Position numbers and translations under genes: made by a program. 6,537 nt of DNA from contig JBKJUK010000231.1 of the NCBI GenBank assembly GCA_046590705.1, positions 1 to 6,537 on the forward strand, in the 5' to 3' direction. Below are positions 1 to 5,883 of this stretch, piece after piece. This stretch comes from JBKJUK01 sp046590705 (GTDB lineage Bacteria; Acidobacteriota; Thermoanaerobaculia; Gp7-AA8). The notes beneath the pieces were generated by a model. That model was not told the DNA's origin and made no database searches. It was given only the letters and a program-made list of their open reading frames with translations. Every line of letters starts with the position of its first letter. Within the stretch, counting starts at the first letter, position 1.

Positions 1-67
<67 letters not shown>

Positions 68-75
68 GCAGTAAA

Positions 76-162
76 GAATGGAGAATGGAGAATGTTGAAT
101 GGAGAATGTTGAACGCAGGGTCTGGCTTACATTCTCCATTCTACATTCTTCATTCTACATTC
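76..162. repeat. Mirrored heptamer repeat array, 5 + 5 units, foldable stem-loop
   Basis: Bases 76-110 are five head-to-tail 7-nt units of the form GAATGNN (GGA, GGA, GTT, GGA, GTT as unit endings). Bases 128-162 are five units of the same form on the opposite strand. The arms are each 35 nt, separated by 17 nt (111-127), and pair in register at 31 of 35 positions, including a perfect 13-bp core (97-109 with 129-141). The element lies between two co-directional tRNA genes, so it would be part of their precursor if they are co-transcribed. No T-run immediately follows the stem on the tRNA strand, so a classic terminator is not supported. Its role is unknown. Confidence 0.9.
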
Positions 163-168
163 GGACAC

Positions 169-243
169 TGGTGAGCCGGGTAGGGATCGAACCTACGACC
201 AATTGGTTAAAAGCCAACTGCTCTACCACTGAGCTACCGGCCC
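169..243 (-). tRNA. tRNA-Lys (UUU) with encoded CCA
   Basis: On the minus strand the gene begins at 243 with acceptor GGGCCGG, which pairs with CCGGCTC (one G-U pair). The D arm is GCTC-AGTGGTA-GAGC. The anticodon stem GTTGG/CCAAT encloses the loop CTTTTAA, giving anticodon UUU, and the T arm is GTAGG-TTCGATC-CCTAC. The discriminator base is A and the CCA end is encoded at 171-169. All arms fold with standard lengths, so the gene looks intact and functional. It is preceded by a good promoter and followed by tRNA-Glu on the same strand. Confidence 0.97.
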
Positions 244-277
244 TGAAACTGCTCCTCATCAAGCCAGAGCGACCGAC

Positions 278-306
278 AAAATACGGAGTGCGGCCTGATC
301 TGTCAA
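278..306 (-). promoter_or_regulatory. Sigma70-like promoter for the tRNA-Lys/tRNA-Glu unit
   Basis: On the minus strand, bases 306-301 read TTGACA, a perfect -35 hexamer. A 17-nt spacer follows, then bases 283-278 read TATTTT, a 4/6 match to the -10 consensus. The predicted start is near 271, about 28 nt before the mature tRNA-Lys. Position, strand and spacing all fit a stable-RNA promoter. Confidence 0.75.
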
Positions 307-460
307 CCTCGGCAGCCTCAACCTCAGAAACGCAACGGATATTGCGGGTTCTCCCCTCGCAATCCTTGCTGCTCAGACTTCGCGCTAGGCAAGACAAGCG
401 CAATGCCTGCAACGGAATCAATGAGCTCGGCGGAAAAGCTGCATCGCTGGCGGAAGGACT

Positions 461-466
461 TACAAT
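461..466 (+). promoter_or_regulatory. -10-like hexamer TACAAT just before the kinase start
   Basis: TACAAT matches the -10 consensus at 5 of 6 positions and ends 7 nt before the ATG at 474, so transcription would begin at or next to the start codon. No convincing -35 hexamer is seen at the usual distance. A purine-rich GGAAGG lies at 452-457, but it is about 16 nt from the ATG, too far for a usual ribosome binding site. Similar hexamers precede the genes at 3238 and 3532. Confidence 0.45.
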
Positions 467-473
467 CGAACTG

Positions 474-2369
474 ATGTCTGAAGACGTGCTCTCAATGCCG
501 GAGAAGGTCGGCCGCTATCGGTTGCTATCCCGCCTCGGCGCAGGTGGAATGGGTGAGGTCTTCCTTGCTGAGGATCCACTGCTGGGTAGGAAGGTCGCCA
601 TTAAACTGCTACTTGTCGGAACCACCAACCAGGGCGAGGCCGAACAGCGCATGCTTCGCGAGGCTCGCGCCGCAGCTCGACTCGACCACCACAATGCCTG
701 CACCATTTTCGAGGCGGGAAGTGAAAACGGTCGCGTCTACCTTGTCATGCAGTATCTCGATGGCACCACCGTCTCGGATTCCCTGCGCAAAGGCCCGCTG
801 CCGATCAACGAGATTCTGATCATCGCCCGCGGAGTCGCTGAAGCTCTGCGCGAGGCCCACAGGATCGGTCTGGTTCATCGCGATATCAAACCGCAGAACG
901 TGATGATCACTTCGAAGGGGATCAAGGTTCTCGATTTCGGCCTGGCGCGACTTCATGAGTCAGCTGACGAGAACATTACCGCGACCGGCGTCGTCAGCGG
1001 AACTACGCCCTACATGGCGCCGGAGCAATTGCGTCTCGAGCCTGCGAATGAGCGAAGCGACGTGTTCAGCTTCGGCGTGATGCTTTACGAATTGACGGCG
1101 GGCCGGAGGCCTTTCGACAGCGGTTCAGTGGTTGAAACGATTTCGGCGATCCTCAAGACGCCTCCGCCTCCGATGCCCTCCCGCGGAAAGCGAGGGCGTG
1201 CGCTCGAGGACCTCATCATCCGCATGCTCGAGAAGAAAACTGAGTCCAGACCTGGGATGGATGAAGTCGCCGAGGGTCTGGAAAGAATTGCGGCGCTGCA
1301 AAGTGACGAAGATTCAACACCTACGGCGTTCGTATCGATCAGCGACATCTTTCGAGCATCGCATTCAGTGTCCAGTCCGGCGAATTCCAGTTCGACCACC
1401 ACAATCGCCGATCCCGAGCAGCAGAAACTGTACGCGAAGGGAAGACATCTGCTCTCCAAGCGCACCGGCCCTCACATCAAGCAGGCTCTGGGGATCTTCC
1501 AGCAAATCGTCGATCTCGATCCTGAATGCGCACCTGCCTACAGCGGACTTGCAGACTCCTACCTCCTGCTTGGATTTCTGCAGATGCTCGCTCCGAAAGC
1601 GACGTTTCCGAAAGCTCTCGCCGCCGCGGGGAAGGCGGTCCAGATCGAGCGTGACCGGGCAGATGCGCATGCCACGCTCGGCTACGTCCACCTGATCTTC
1701 GACTGGGACCTGCAGGCCTCAGAGCGCGAGCTGCGCACCTCGATCTCGATTGATCCTAATTTCGCTACGGGTCACCACTGGCTCGGGATTGCTCTGCTGG
1801 CAGGAGGGCGACGGGAAGATGCGCAGGCTTCGCTCTCGCACGCACGCGAACTCGACCCGCTCTCTTCAATCTTCGCCGTGGCCGCGGCCTTCCCCGATGT
1901 CTATCAGCGTCGGTATGAGAAAGCTCTTCGAATCTACGACGAGATCTCCGAACTGGATCCTACTTTCGTAGCTGTTCACTACTACCGGGGATTGGCGCTG
2001 GAGCAGGTCGGTGATCTCGACTCAGCACTGGAAGCTTTCCAGCAGGCAAGCAGACTGGCACCGGTGCGAGTCGAAGCATACGCATCGTCGATTCATTGTC
2101 GGGCGCTGCGAGGTGATGAGCTGGAAGCCCGAAAGATGCTGGATATCCTCCGGGAAGACGCAGCGAGCCGATATGTGCCTCCACTCCTGTTCGCCATCGC
2201 ACATCTCGGGCTCAGCGAGTTCGACCAGGCACTCGGCTACATCGAGGAAGCAATCGAGCAACGAGGAGTTCGGCTCTCGGACCTCCATCTAGATCACCGA
2301 TTCGATCGAATACCTGATCGCGCAGCGTTCGACAAGCTCATCGAGCGCATCGGTGTACGCCCGCGCTAA
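474..2369 (+). CDS. PknB-type Ser/Thr protein kinase with C-terminal TPR repeats
   Basis: From the ATG at 474 this is a 631-residue protein. Residues about 15-275 form a Hanks-type kinase with the catalytic parts I looked for in place: glycine loop G22-AGGMG-27, Lys44 in VAIK, Glu63, HRD at 135-137, Asn142, DFG at 154-156, APE-type motif ending at Glu184, and Asp196. The Arg in HRD marks an RD kinase, and Thr169, Thr171, Thr177 and Thr178 are candidate activation-loop phosphosites. A Ser/Thr-rich linker (about 276-312) leads to TPR repeats from about 320 to near the end, which should bind partner proteins. I see no membrane span, so it is probably cytosolic, unlike many PknB relatives. The open frame reaches back to 99, but that part crosses the tRNA-Lys gene and cannot be protein. 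An ATG at 495 is an alternative start. The substrate is unknown. Confidence 0.95.
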   Translation: MSEDVLSMPEKVGRYRLLSRLGAGGMGEVFLAEDPLLGRKVAIKLLLVGTTNQGEAEQRMLREARAAARLDHHNACTIFEAGSENGRVYLVMQYLDGTTVSDSLRKGPLPINEILIIARGVAEALREAHRIGLVHRDIKPQNVMITSKGIKVLDFGLARLHESADENITATGVVSGTTPYMAPEQLRLEPANERSDVFSFGVMLYELTAGRRPFDSGSVVETISAILKTPPPPMPSRGKRGRALEDLIIRMLEKKTESRPGMDEVAEGLERIAALQSDEDSTPTAFVSISDIFRASHSVSSPANSSSTTTIADPEQQKLYAKGRHLLSKRTGPHIKQALGIFQQIVDLDPECAPAYSGLADSYLLLGFLQMLAPKATFPKALAAAGKAVQIERDRADAHATLGYVHLIFDWDLQASERELRTSISIDPNFATGHHWLGIALLAGGRREDAQASLSHARELDPLSSIFAVAAAFPDVYQRRYEKALRIYDEISELDPTFVAVHYYRGLALEQVGDLDSALEAFQQASRLAPVRVEAYASSIHCRALRGDELEARKMLDILREDAASRYVPPLLFAIAHLGLSEFDQALGYIEEAIEQRGVRLSDLHLDHRFDRIPDRAAFDKLIERIGVRPR

Positions 2370-2409
2370 GGTCAAAGTCTGCTCGCAGTTTCTTTTTCAA
2401 GACCACGAA

Positions 2410-2432
2410 GGCCAAAGTTGAAAACTTTGGCC
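2410..2432. repeat. Perfect 10-bp hairpin between convergent genes
   Basis: GGCCAAAGTT (2410-2419) pairs exactly with AACTTTGGCC (2423-2432) around a 3-nt loop. It lies 41 nt after the kinase stop. No run of T directly follows it on either strand, so it resembles a dispersed palindromic repeat or a transcript-end stabiliser more than a standard terminator, though it could slow transcription from both sides. Confidence 0.6.
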
Positions 2433-2462
2433 ACGGCGTTTCTACTCCGGCCTCACGACCCC

Positions 2463-2479
2463 GGGCCCCCGGCCCTTTT
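2463..2479 (+). terminator. Probable intrinsic terminator for the kinase gene
   Basis: GGGCC (2463-2467) and GGCCC (2471-2475) form a short all-GC stem with a CCC loop, followed by TTTT at 2476-2479. This is the normal order of stem and T-run for a plus-strand terminator, and it lies just before the end of the convergent methyltransferase gene. The stem is short (5 bp), so the strength is uncertain. Confidence 0.45.
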
Positions 2480-2485
2480 CAGGCG

Positions 2486-3238
2486 TTACTTCGTGCCGCT
2501 GTACTCGCTCAACGTTCCATACTGCACATGACGTTGCACACTACTGAAACCAGCCCTGCGCAGTGCTTCCAGAATGGTCTCGGCGGGGACACACTCTGCC
2601 GTGGTTTCCCAGTAGTAGTCCATCATCTCTTCAGCCTTCCGGCTACCAGTTCCCCAACGGACTACGAGCGGCGCCACCGAGTTCATGAAGAACTTCATGA
2701 AAAAATATCCGACCTTGTTCTTCGGCGGAGTCAGTTCGAGAATGAGGACCCTGCCTCCCGTCTGGAGGACCCGATGATACTCGCGGAAGCCGGCCACCAG
2801 ATCTGGCAGATGCCTCATCGCGTAGCCCATGCTGAGGAACTCGAATGAACTGCTACCAAATGGCAGGGCCTCTGCGAATGCTTGAATCGCAGGCGTGGCC
2901 TGCTGTCGACGCGACTCCTGAATCATTCCGATGCTGGCGTCGAGTCCAACCACCCTTCCCTTCGCTCCAATGATCGTCGCGGCTGCCCGCGCCACACCGC
3001 CTGTGCCAGTGGCGACGTCGAGAATCTTCATGCCCTCGGTCAGCCCGTTCCTTTCCAGAGCCTCCTTTCGATACATCTGACCGGTGCCAAACGAGAGGAA
3101 TCGGTTCACCCACTCGTAGTGCACTGCCGAGGCGTCGAACAACTCGCGCAGATACCGTGAACGGCCAGCGTCGTCGCCGTAGTAGCTGGAAAGCGTGCGA
3201 TGCGGGGCGAGTTTTTCAGAGGATTCCTGTGCCGTCAT
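2486..3238 (-). CDS. UbiE/MenG-like SAM-dependent methyltransferase
   Basis: From the ATG at 3238 this is a 250-residue class I methyltransferase. The N-terminal block, FD at 34-35 followed by a Y..VNRFLSFG stretch to about 51, matches the UbiE/MenG/COQ5 pattern. Motif I is LDVATGTGGVA (73-83), which binds S-adenosylmethionine. GLD at 98-100 supplies the acidic residue for the ribose, followed by AEALPF (122-127) and AMRHLPDL (140-147), close to the family's typical AMRN-PD segment. Family members C-methylate demethylmenaquinone or a ubiquinone precursor at the membrane. Length fits the family, but the C-terminus (TLSEYSGTK) lacks the GG-(V/I)AIH-type ending I expect for UbiE, so the exact quinone substrate is not assigned. 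A GTG at 3244 is possible but abuts a TACAAT hexamer, so I prefer the ATG. No Shine-Dalgarno site is visible. No other quinone gene is in the window. Confidence 0.9.
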   Translation of the reverse strand: MTAQESSEKLAPHRTLSSYYGDDAGRSRYLRELFDASAVHYEWVNRFLSFGTGQMYRKEALERNGLTEGMKILDVATGTGGVARAAATIIGAKGRVVGLDASIGMIQESRRQQATPAIQAFAEALPFGSSSFEFLSMGYAMRHLPDLVAGFREYHRVLQTGGRVLILELTPPKNKVGYFFMKFFMNSVAPLVVRWGTGSRKAEEMMDYYWETTAECVPAETILEALRRAGFSSVQRHVQYGTLSEYSGTK

Positions 3239-3244
3239 GCGCAC

Positions 3245-3250
3245 ATTGTA
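3245..3250 (-). promoter_or_regulatory. -10-like hexamer TACAAT just before the methyltransferase start
   Basis: On the minus strand bases 3250-3245 read TACAAT, 6 nt before the ATG at 3238. At normal -10 geometry the transcript would begin on the A of the ATG, a leaderless message. This also argues against the GTG at 3244 as the start. The -35 region is weak. Confidence 0.45.
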
Positions 3251-3320
3251 GCGAAGCCATCCGGGAAGGCGCTACATGGACATCCAGTGCAGTGTTTCGT
3301 TAGAAACGAGAGCATCGCAT

Positions 3321-3340
3321 CACAGGCAGGATTGCCTGTG
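3321..3340. repeat. 20-bp palindromic repeat, copy 1
   Basis: CACAGGCAGGATTGCCTGTG has perfect 8-bp arms around GGAT. The same 20 bases occur again, reversed, at 6438-6457. Two identical copies 3.1 kb apart, both in gene gaps, point to a dispersed REP-like family. Confidence 0.85.
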
Positions 3341-3375
3341 CTCGGCCCGAGGGGCGTCTCTGTCAGCCAGCACGC

Positions 3376-3470
3376 AGTTGCGGACGCGCTGCTGCGCGTC
3401 CCTACCCCACGTAAACAGCCGGTGCGAGACATATGTTGGCGTAGGGGCGCGCAGCAGCGCGTCCGCAACT
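3376..3470. repeat. REPIN-like inverted pair of self-folding 30-bp arms
   Basis: Bases 3376-3405 and 3441-3470 are inverted copies, identical at 29 of 30 positions, separated by 35 nt. Each arm is itself a hairpin. In the left arm GGACGCGC (3382-3389) pairs with GCGCGTCC (3394-3401) around TGCT. In the right arm GGGCGCGC (3445-3452) pairs with GCGCGTCC (3457-3464) around AGCA, with one wobble. Two inverted palindromic units in a gene gap is the architecture of REP doublets (REPINs, BIMEs). It lies between the divergent starts of the methyltransferase and YczE-type genes. No RAYT transposase is in the window. Confidence 0.85.
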
Positions 3471-3495
3471 CCGGCCTGTCGATATGCAATCCCGA

Positions 3496-3524
3496 TTGGC
3501 TTCATGCTTCACCACGCTTACACT
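3496..3524 (+). promoter_or_regulatory. Candidate promoter for the YczE-type gene
   Basis: TTGGCT (3496-3501, 4/6 match to the -35) and TACACT (3519-3524, 4/6 match to the -10) are separated by exactly 17 nt. The -10 ends 7 nt before a GTG codon in frame at 3532, again suggesting a leaderless start. If real, this promoter excludes the upstream ATG at 3484 as the translation start. Confidence 0.4.
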
Positions 3525-3531
3525 GACGCGC

Positions 3532-4161
3532 GTGCAGCCTTCACATAGCGGAATCAGTGGCAGAACAGGTCCGCTACTGCGGCGTTGGATGACGCTGCTG
3601 CTGGGGCTCGTACTCTTCGCCCTGGCCATCGCCATGATGATACGAAGTGAACTTGGCCTGGGACCGTGGGACGCGTTTCACGTAGGACTCAGTCGGATCA
3701 CCGGCCTGAGCGTCGGCGCCGCCAGCATCGTCACGGGTCTGGCAATTGTGCTGGCAGGTCTGTTCCTCAATATCCGGCCCGGAGTGGGCACTCTCGTGAA
3801 CATGATTCTAATCGGTGTGGTGATCGATCTGCTGCTGCCATTCATCCCCAGCGCCGAGGGCTTCGCCGCAGGACTCGCTTATTATCTTCCGGCCATCGCC
3901 GTCTGCGGGATTGCCACCGGCATGTACATCTCGGCAGGACTTGGGCAGGGTCCGCGCGATGGATTGATGATCGGTCTGAGCCGGAAGAGCGGATGGCCGG
4001 TTTCAATTGTTCGCGCACTCATCGAAATGCTCGCACTTCTGAGTGGATGGCTCATGGGAGGAAAGATCGGCTTCGGCACGATGCTGTTCGCAGTGCTGAT
4101 CGGGCCTGCTGTGCAGTGGGGCCTTCGAATGTTTGGAGTCGCCGCCCATCAGAAATCCTGA
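3532..4161 (+). CDS. YczE/YyaS-type integral membrane protein
   Basis: The 209-residue product is very hydrophobic, with about five or six membrane spans (roughly 20-37, 61-79, 85-104, 114-137, 158-173, 181-198). The motif LGLGPWD (41-47), followed by a GLSR..G segment, is characteristic of the YczE/YyaS family. In Bacillus subtilis, YczE influences bacillaene production; for most members no function is known, and no polyketide or peptide synthase is nearby here. The two halves (about 41-102 and 137-198) align without gaps at an offset of 96 residues, sharing G-GP-D, GLSR, GT and LIG, so the protein is an internal duplication. The start is uncertain: ATG 3484 gives 225 residues, GTG 3532 fits the candidate promoter, and ATG 3589 lies at the first membrane span. 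No Shine-Dalgarno site decides it. Confidence 0.85.
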   Translation: MQPSHSGISGRTGPLLRRWMTLLLGLVLFALAIAMMIRSELGLGPWDAFHVGLSRITGLSVGAASIVTGLAIVLAGLFLNIRPGVGTLVNMILIGVVIDLLLPFIPSAEGFAAGLAYYLPAIAVCGIATGMYISAGLGQGPRDGLMIGLSRKSGWPVSIVRALIEMLALLSGWLMGGKIGFGTMLFAVLIGPAVQWGLRMFGVAAHQKS

Positions 4162-4176
4162 GGTACTCGCAAAACT

Positions 4177-4353
4177 CGTCATTCCGATGAGCCACGCGAT
4201 GCATAGCGATACGCAGCCTTCACTGCGAAGAGGAATCTCCGTTCCGCGCAGACACGGTCGATAACTTCGACCTCGCGGCGCGGACCGGAGATTCCTCTTC
4301 GCGCGACACAACGCGAACGCACTCGACAGCCCTACGTGCTCATCGGAATGACG
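4177..4353. repeat. 177-bp nested cruciform between convergent genes
   Basis: Three stems nest inside each other. The outer arms 4177-4192 and 4338-4353 pair perfectly over 16 bp. The inner arms 4225-4241 and 4286-4302 pair perfectly over 17 bp (core GAGGAATCTCC) and continue past one mismatch for seven more pairs (4243-4249 with 4278-4284). The tip is a 6-bp hairpin, GGTCGA (4256-4261) with TCGACC (4267-4272). It fills most of the gap between the ends of the YczE-type and mutase genes, so it could end transcription from both sides or be a dispersed non-coding repeat. Confidence 0.88.
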
Positions 4354-4397
4354 TGCTGCCTGAGGGCACGAGCTATCTGCGAAACTGAACGCTCACC

Positions 4398-5813
4398 TCA
4401 ACTCCGGTCGAGTTCTTCCACTGCCCGATCCAACATGCGTTCGACCTGCGATTCGTCGGGGCTCTCGCAGTAGATTCGCAGCATCGGTTCAGTACCGGAT
4501 TTCCTGAACAGAATCCAGGTACCGTCTCCGAAGTTCAGTTTCACCCCGTCCTTCTCTTCACGGGAGGCGAAATTCTCATGCAGCGAATTCAGCTCACCAT
4601 TCATCACGCGGTCGATGAGTCTCTGGCAGCTCTCCATGGAGCGGTGAACGTCGCGCCTTCCATAATGCAAAGCTCCGAACTCGACTTCGATCTCTTCGAT
4701 CAGGCGAGAGAGCGGCTTGCGCATCTCGGCGACAATCTCAGCGACCAGTAACCCGGAAAGAATCCCGTCGCGCTCAGGCAGAAATGAGCCGATCCCGATC
4801 CCGCCACTCTCCTCGCCGCCGATGATGATGTCTCGTGTCAGCATCAGGTCAGCTACGTACTTGAATCCGATGGCTGTCTCGTGCAGCGGCACGTTGAGGG
4901 AACGTGCGATCTTCTCCAGTAGGCGAGTGGTTGAAAACGTCTTCACCAGTTCGCCCTTCACTCCCTTCCTCCGAACCAGATGGATGGCAAGCAGGGCGAT
5001 GATTTTATGAGGCGACACGAAGTCGCCCTTCTCGTCCAGCACGCCGAGTCGGTCCGCATCGCCGTCATTGCAGATGGCCAGATTCCAGCCACCGCGTTTC
5101 ATGAAACGCCTGGTGCTCTCCAGATTCTCGGGGATTGGCTCGGGATTCACCCCGCCGAACGAGGGGTTGATCTCGCCCCTCAGCACTTTCAGCGACGATG
5201 CGTCGGTTCCATCTCCTTCAGGATCCAGAACACGATTGACCAGATGCGCACTCGCCCCATAAATCGGGTCGTGCACGATCTTCAATCCCGAACTTCGAAT
5301 GACGTCTACGTCGACGATTTCCCTTAGCGCCGCCACATAGTCTTCCAGAAGATCGACCTCGGTGACAGACCCTCCTCCGCGACGGTTCTGCTTTCCCAGG
5401 TTGCTGGCGATGGCCGAATACATCTCCGGAAGCGCTGAACCGCCGTACCAGCCCTTGAACTTCACACCGTTATAGGTGGCTGGGTTGTGACTGGCGGTGA
5501 TCACCACACCGCCCAGCGCGGCGCGGTGTTTCACTGAGAATGAGATTGTCTGTGATGGAGTGGGCGCGCTGGACAGAAGAATATCGAAACCGGATTTGCT
5601 CAGGGTGAGAGCAACCTCCTGCGCGAACTCCTCGGAAAGGAAGCGGCGGTCATAGCCGACGATCAAAAGGTTGTGGTCGACATGATCAGGCGCGGGAAAG
5701 TCCCGGGCCGCAACACCAATGGCGTCAGCGATGATGCGTACGTTGGCGAAAGTGAAGCCGTCAGCGATGACTGCGCGCCAGCCGTCAGTGCCGAATTTTA
5801 TGTCGTGAGCCAT
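4398..5813 (-). CDS. Phosphoglucomutase/phosphomannomutase family protein (alpha-D-phosphohexomutase)
   Basis: The 471-residue cytosolic enzyme interconverts hexose 1- and 6-phosphates through a phosphoserine intermediate. All four signature loops are intact: the catalytic serine loop TASHNP (106-111, Ser108 phosphorylated), the Mg2+ loop DGDADR (250-255), the sugar-recognition loop GEESGG (333-338), and the phosphate-binding loop RKSGTEP (437-443). The N-terminal FGTDGWR (7-13) is also typical. Length matches the four-domain family. The GEESGG loop suits glucose or mannose phosphates rather than GlmM, whose loop I expect to be GEQSGH-like, but the true substrate cannot be fixed from sequence. 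The ATG at 5813 has a GGGG 7 nt upstream (5821-5824) and a TATAAT further up, so this start is good. The gene follows a small membrane protein gene on the same strand, 70 nt away, and has its own promoter. Confidence 0.95.
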   Translation of the reverse strand: MAHDIKFGTDGWRAVIADGFTFANVRIIADAIGVAARDFPAPDHVDHNLLIVGYDRRFLSEEFAQEVALTLSKSGFDILLSSAPTPSQTISFSVKHRAALGGVVITASHNPATYNGVKFKGWYGGSALPEMYSAIASNLGKQNRRGGGSVTEVDLLEDYVAALREIVDVDVIRSSGLKIVHDPIYGASAHLVNRVLDPEGDGTDASSLKVLRGEINPSFGGVNPEPIPENLESTRRFMKRGGWNLAICNDGDADRLGVLDEKGDFVSPHKIIALLAIHLVRRKGVKGELVKTFSTTRLLEKIARSLNVPLHETAIGFKYVADLMLTRDIIIGGEESGGIGIGSFLPERDGILSGLLVAEIVAEMRKPLSRLIEEIEVEFGALHYGRRDVHRSMESCQRLIDRVMNGELNSLHENFASREEKDGVKLNFGDGTWILFRKSGTEPMLRIYCESPDESQVERMLDRAVEELDRS

Positions 5814-5832
5814 TGAAGTTCCCCGGCCCGTG

Positions 5833-5838
5833 ATTATA
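5833..5838 (-). promoter_or_regulatory. Consensus -10 box TATAAT upstream of the mutase gene
   Basis: On the minus strand bases 5838-5833 read TATAAT, a perfect -10. It ends 19 nt before the ATG at 5813, leaving a predicted leader of about 12 nt that contains GGGG as a weak ribosome binding site. The -35 region (around 5856-5863, CTGACC-like) is poor. It lies in the 70-nt gap after the upstream gene, so the mutase can be expressed on its own. Confidence 0.5.
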
Positions 5839-5883
5839 CGGCGGCCAGGTGCGGCGGGGTCAGGACTGAGTGAGATGCTGACG

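Noticed and set aside
76..162. Mirrored heptamer stem as an intrinsic terminator between the tRNAs
   Set aside because: The stem is AT-rich at its base, and no T-run immediately follows it in the direction of tRNA transcription.
155..421. Minus-strand open frame of 88 codons reading AGSSVVEQLAFNQLVVGSIPT
   Set aside because: It is the translation of the tRNA-Lys gene and its promoter; this peptide pattern is a known tRNA artefact.
99..473. Upstream part of the kinase frame as real coding sequence
   Set aside because: It runs through a complete tRNA gene, its promoter and a heptamer repeat, while the kinase fold begins only after 474.
3321..3470. CRISPR-like array
   Set aside because: The repeats are inverted, not direct, and there are no regular spacers or cas genes.
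3276..3548. Several overlapping open frames of 60-108 codons on both strands
   Set aside because: They lie across the inverted repeats; GC-rich palindromes keep frames open on both strands, and no protein motif is visible.
4003..4311. Minus-strand 102-codon frame between the YczE-type and mutase genes
   Set aside because: It overlaps the YczE-type coding region and the cruciform and has no family motif.
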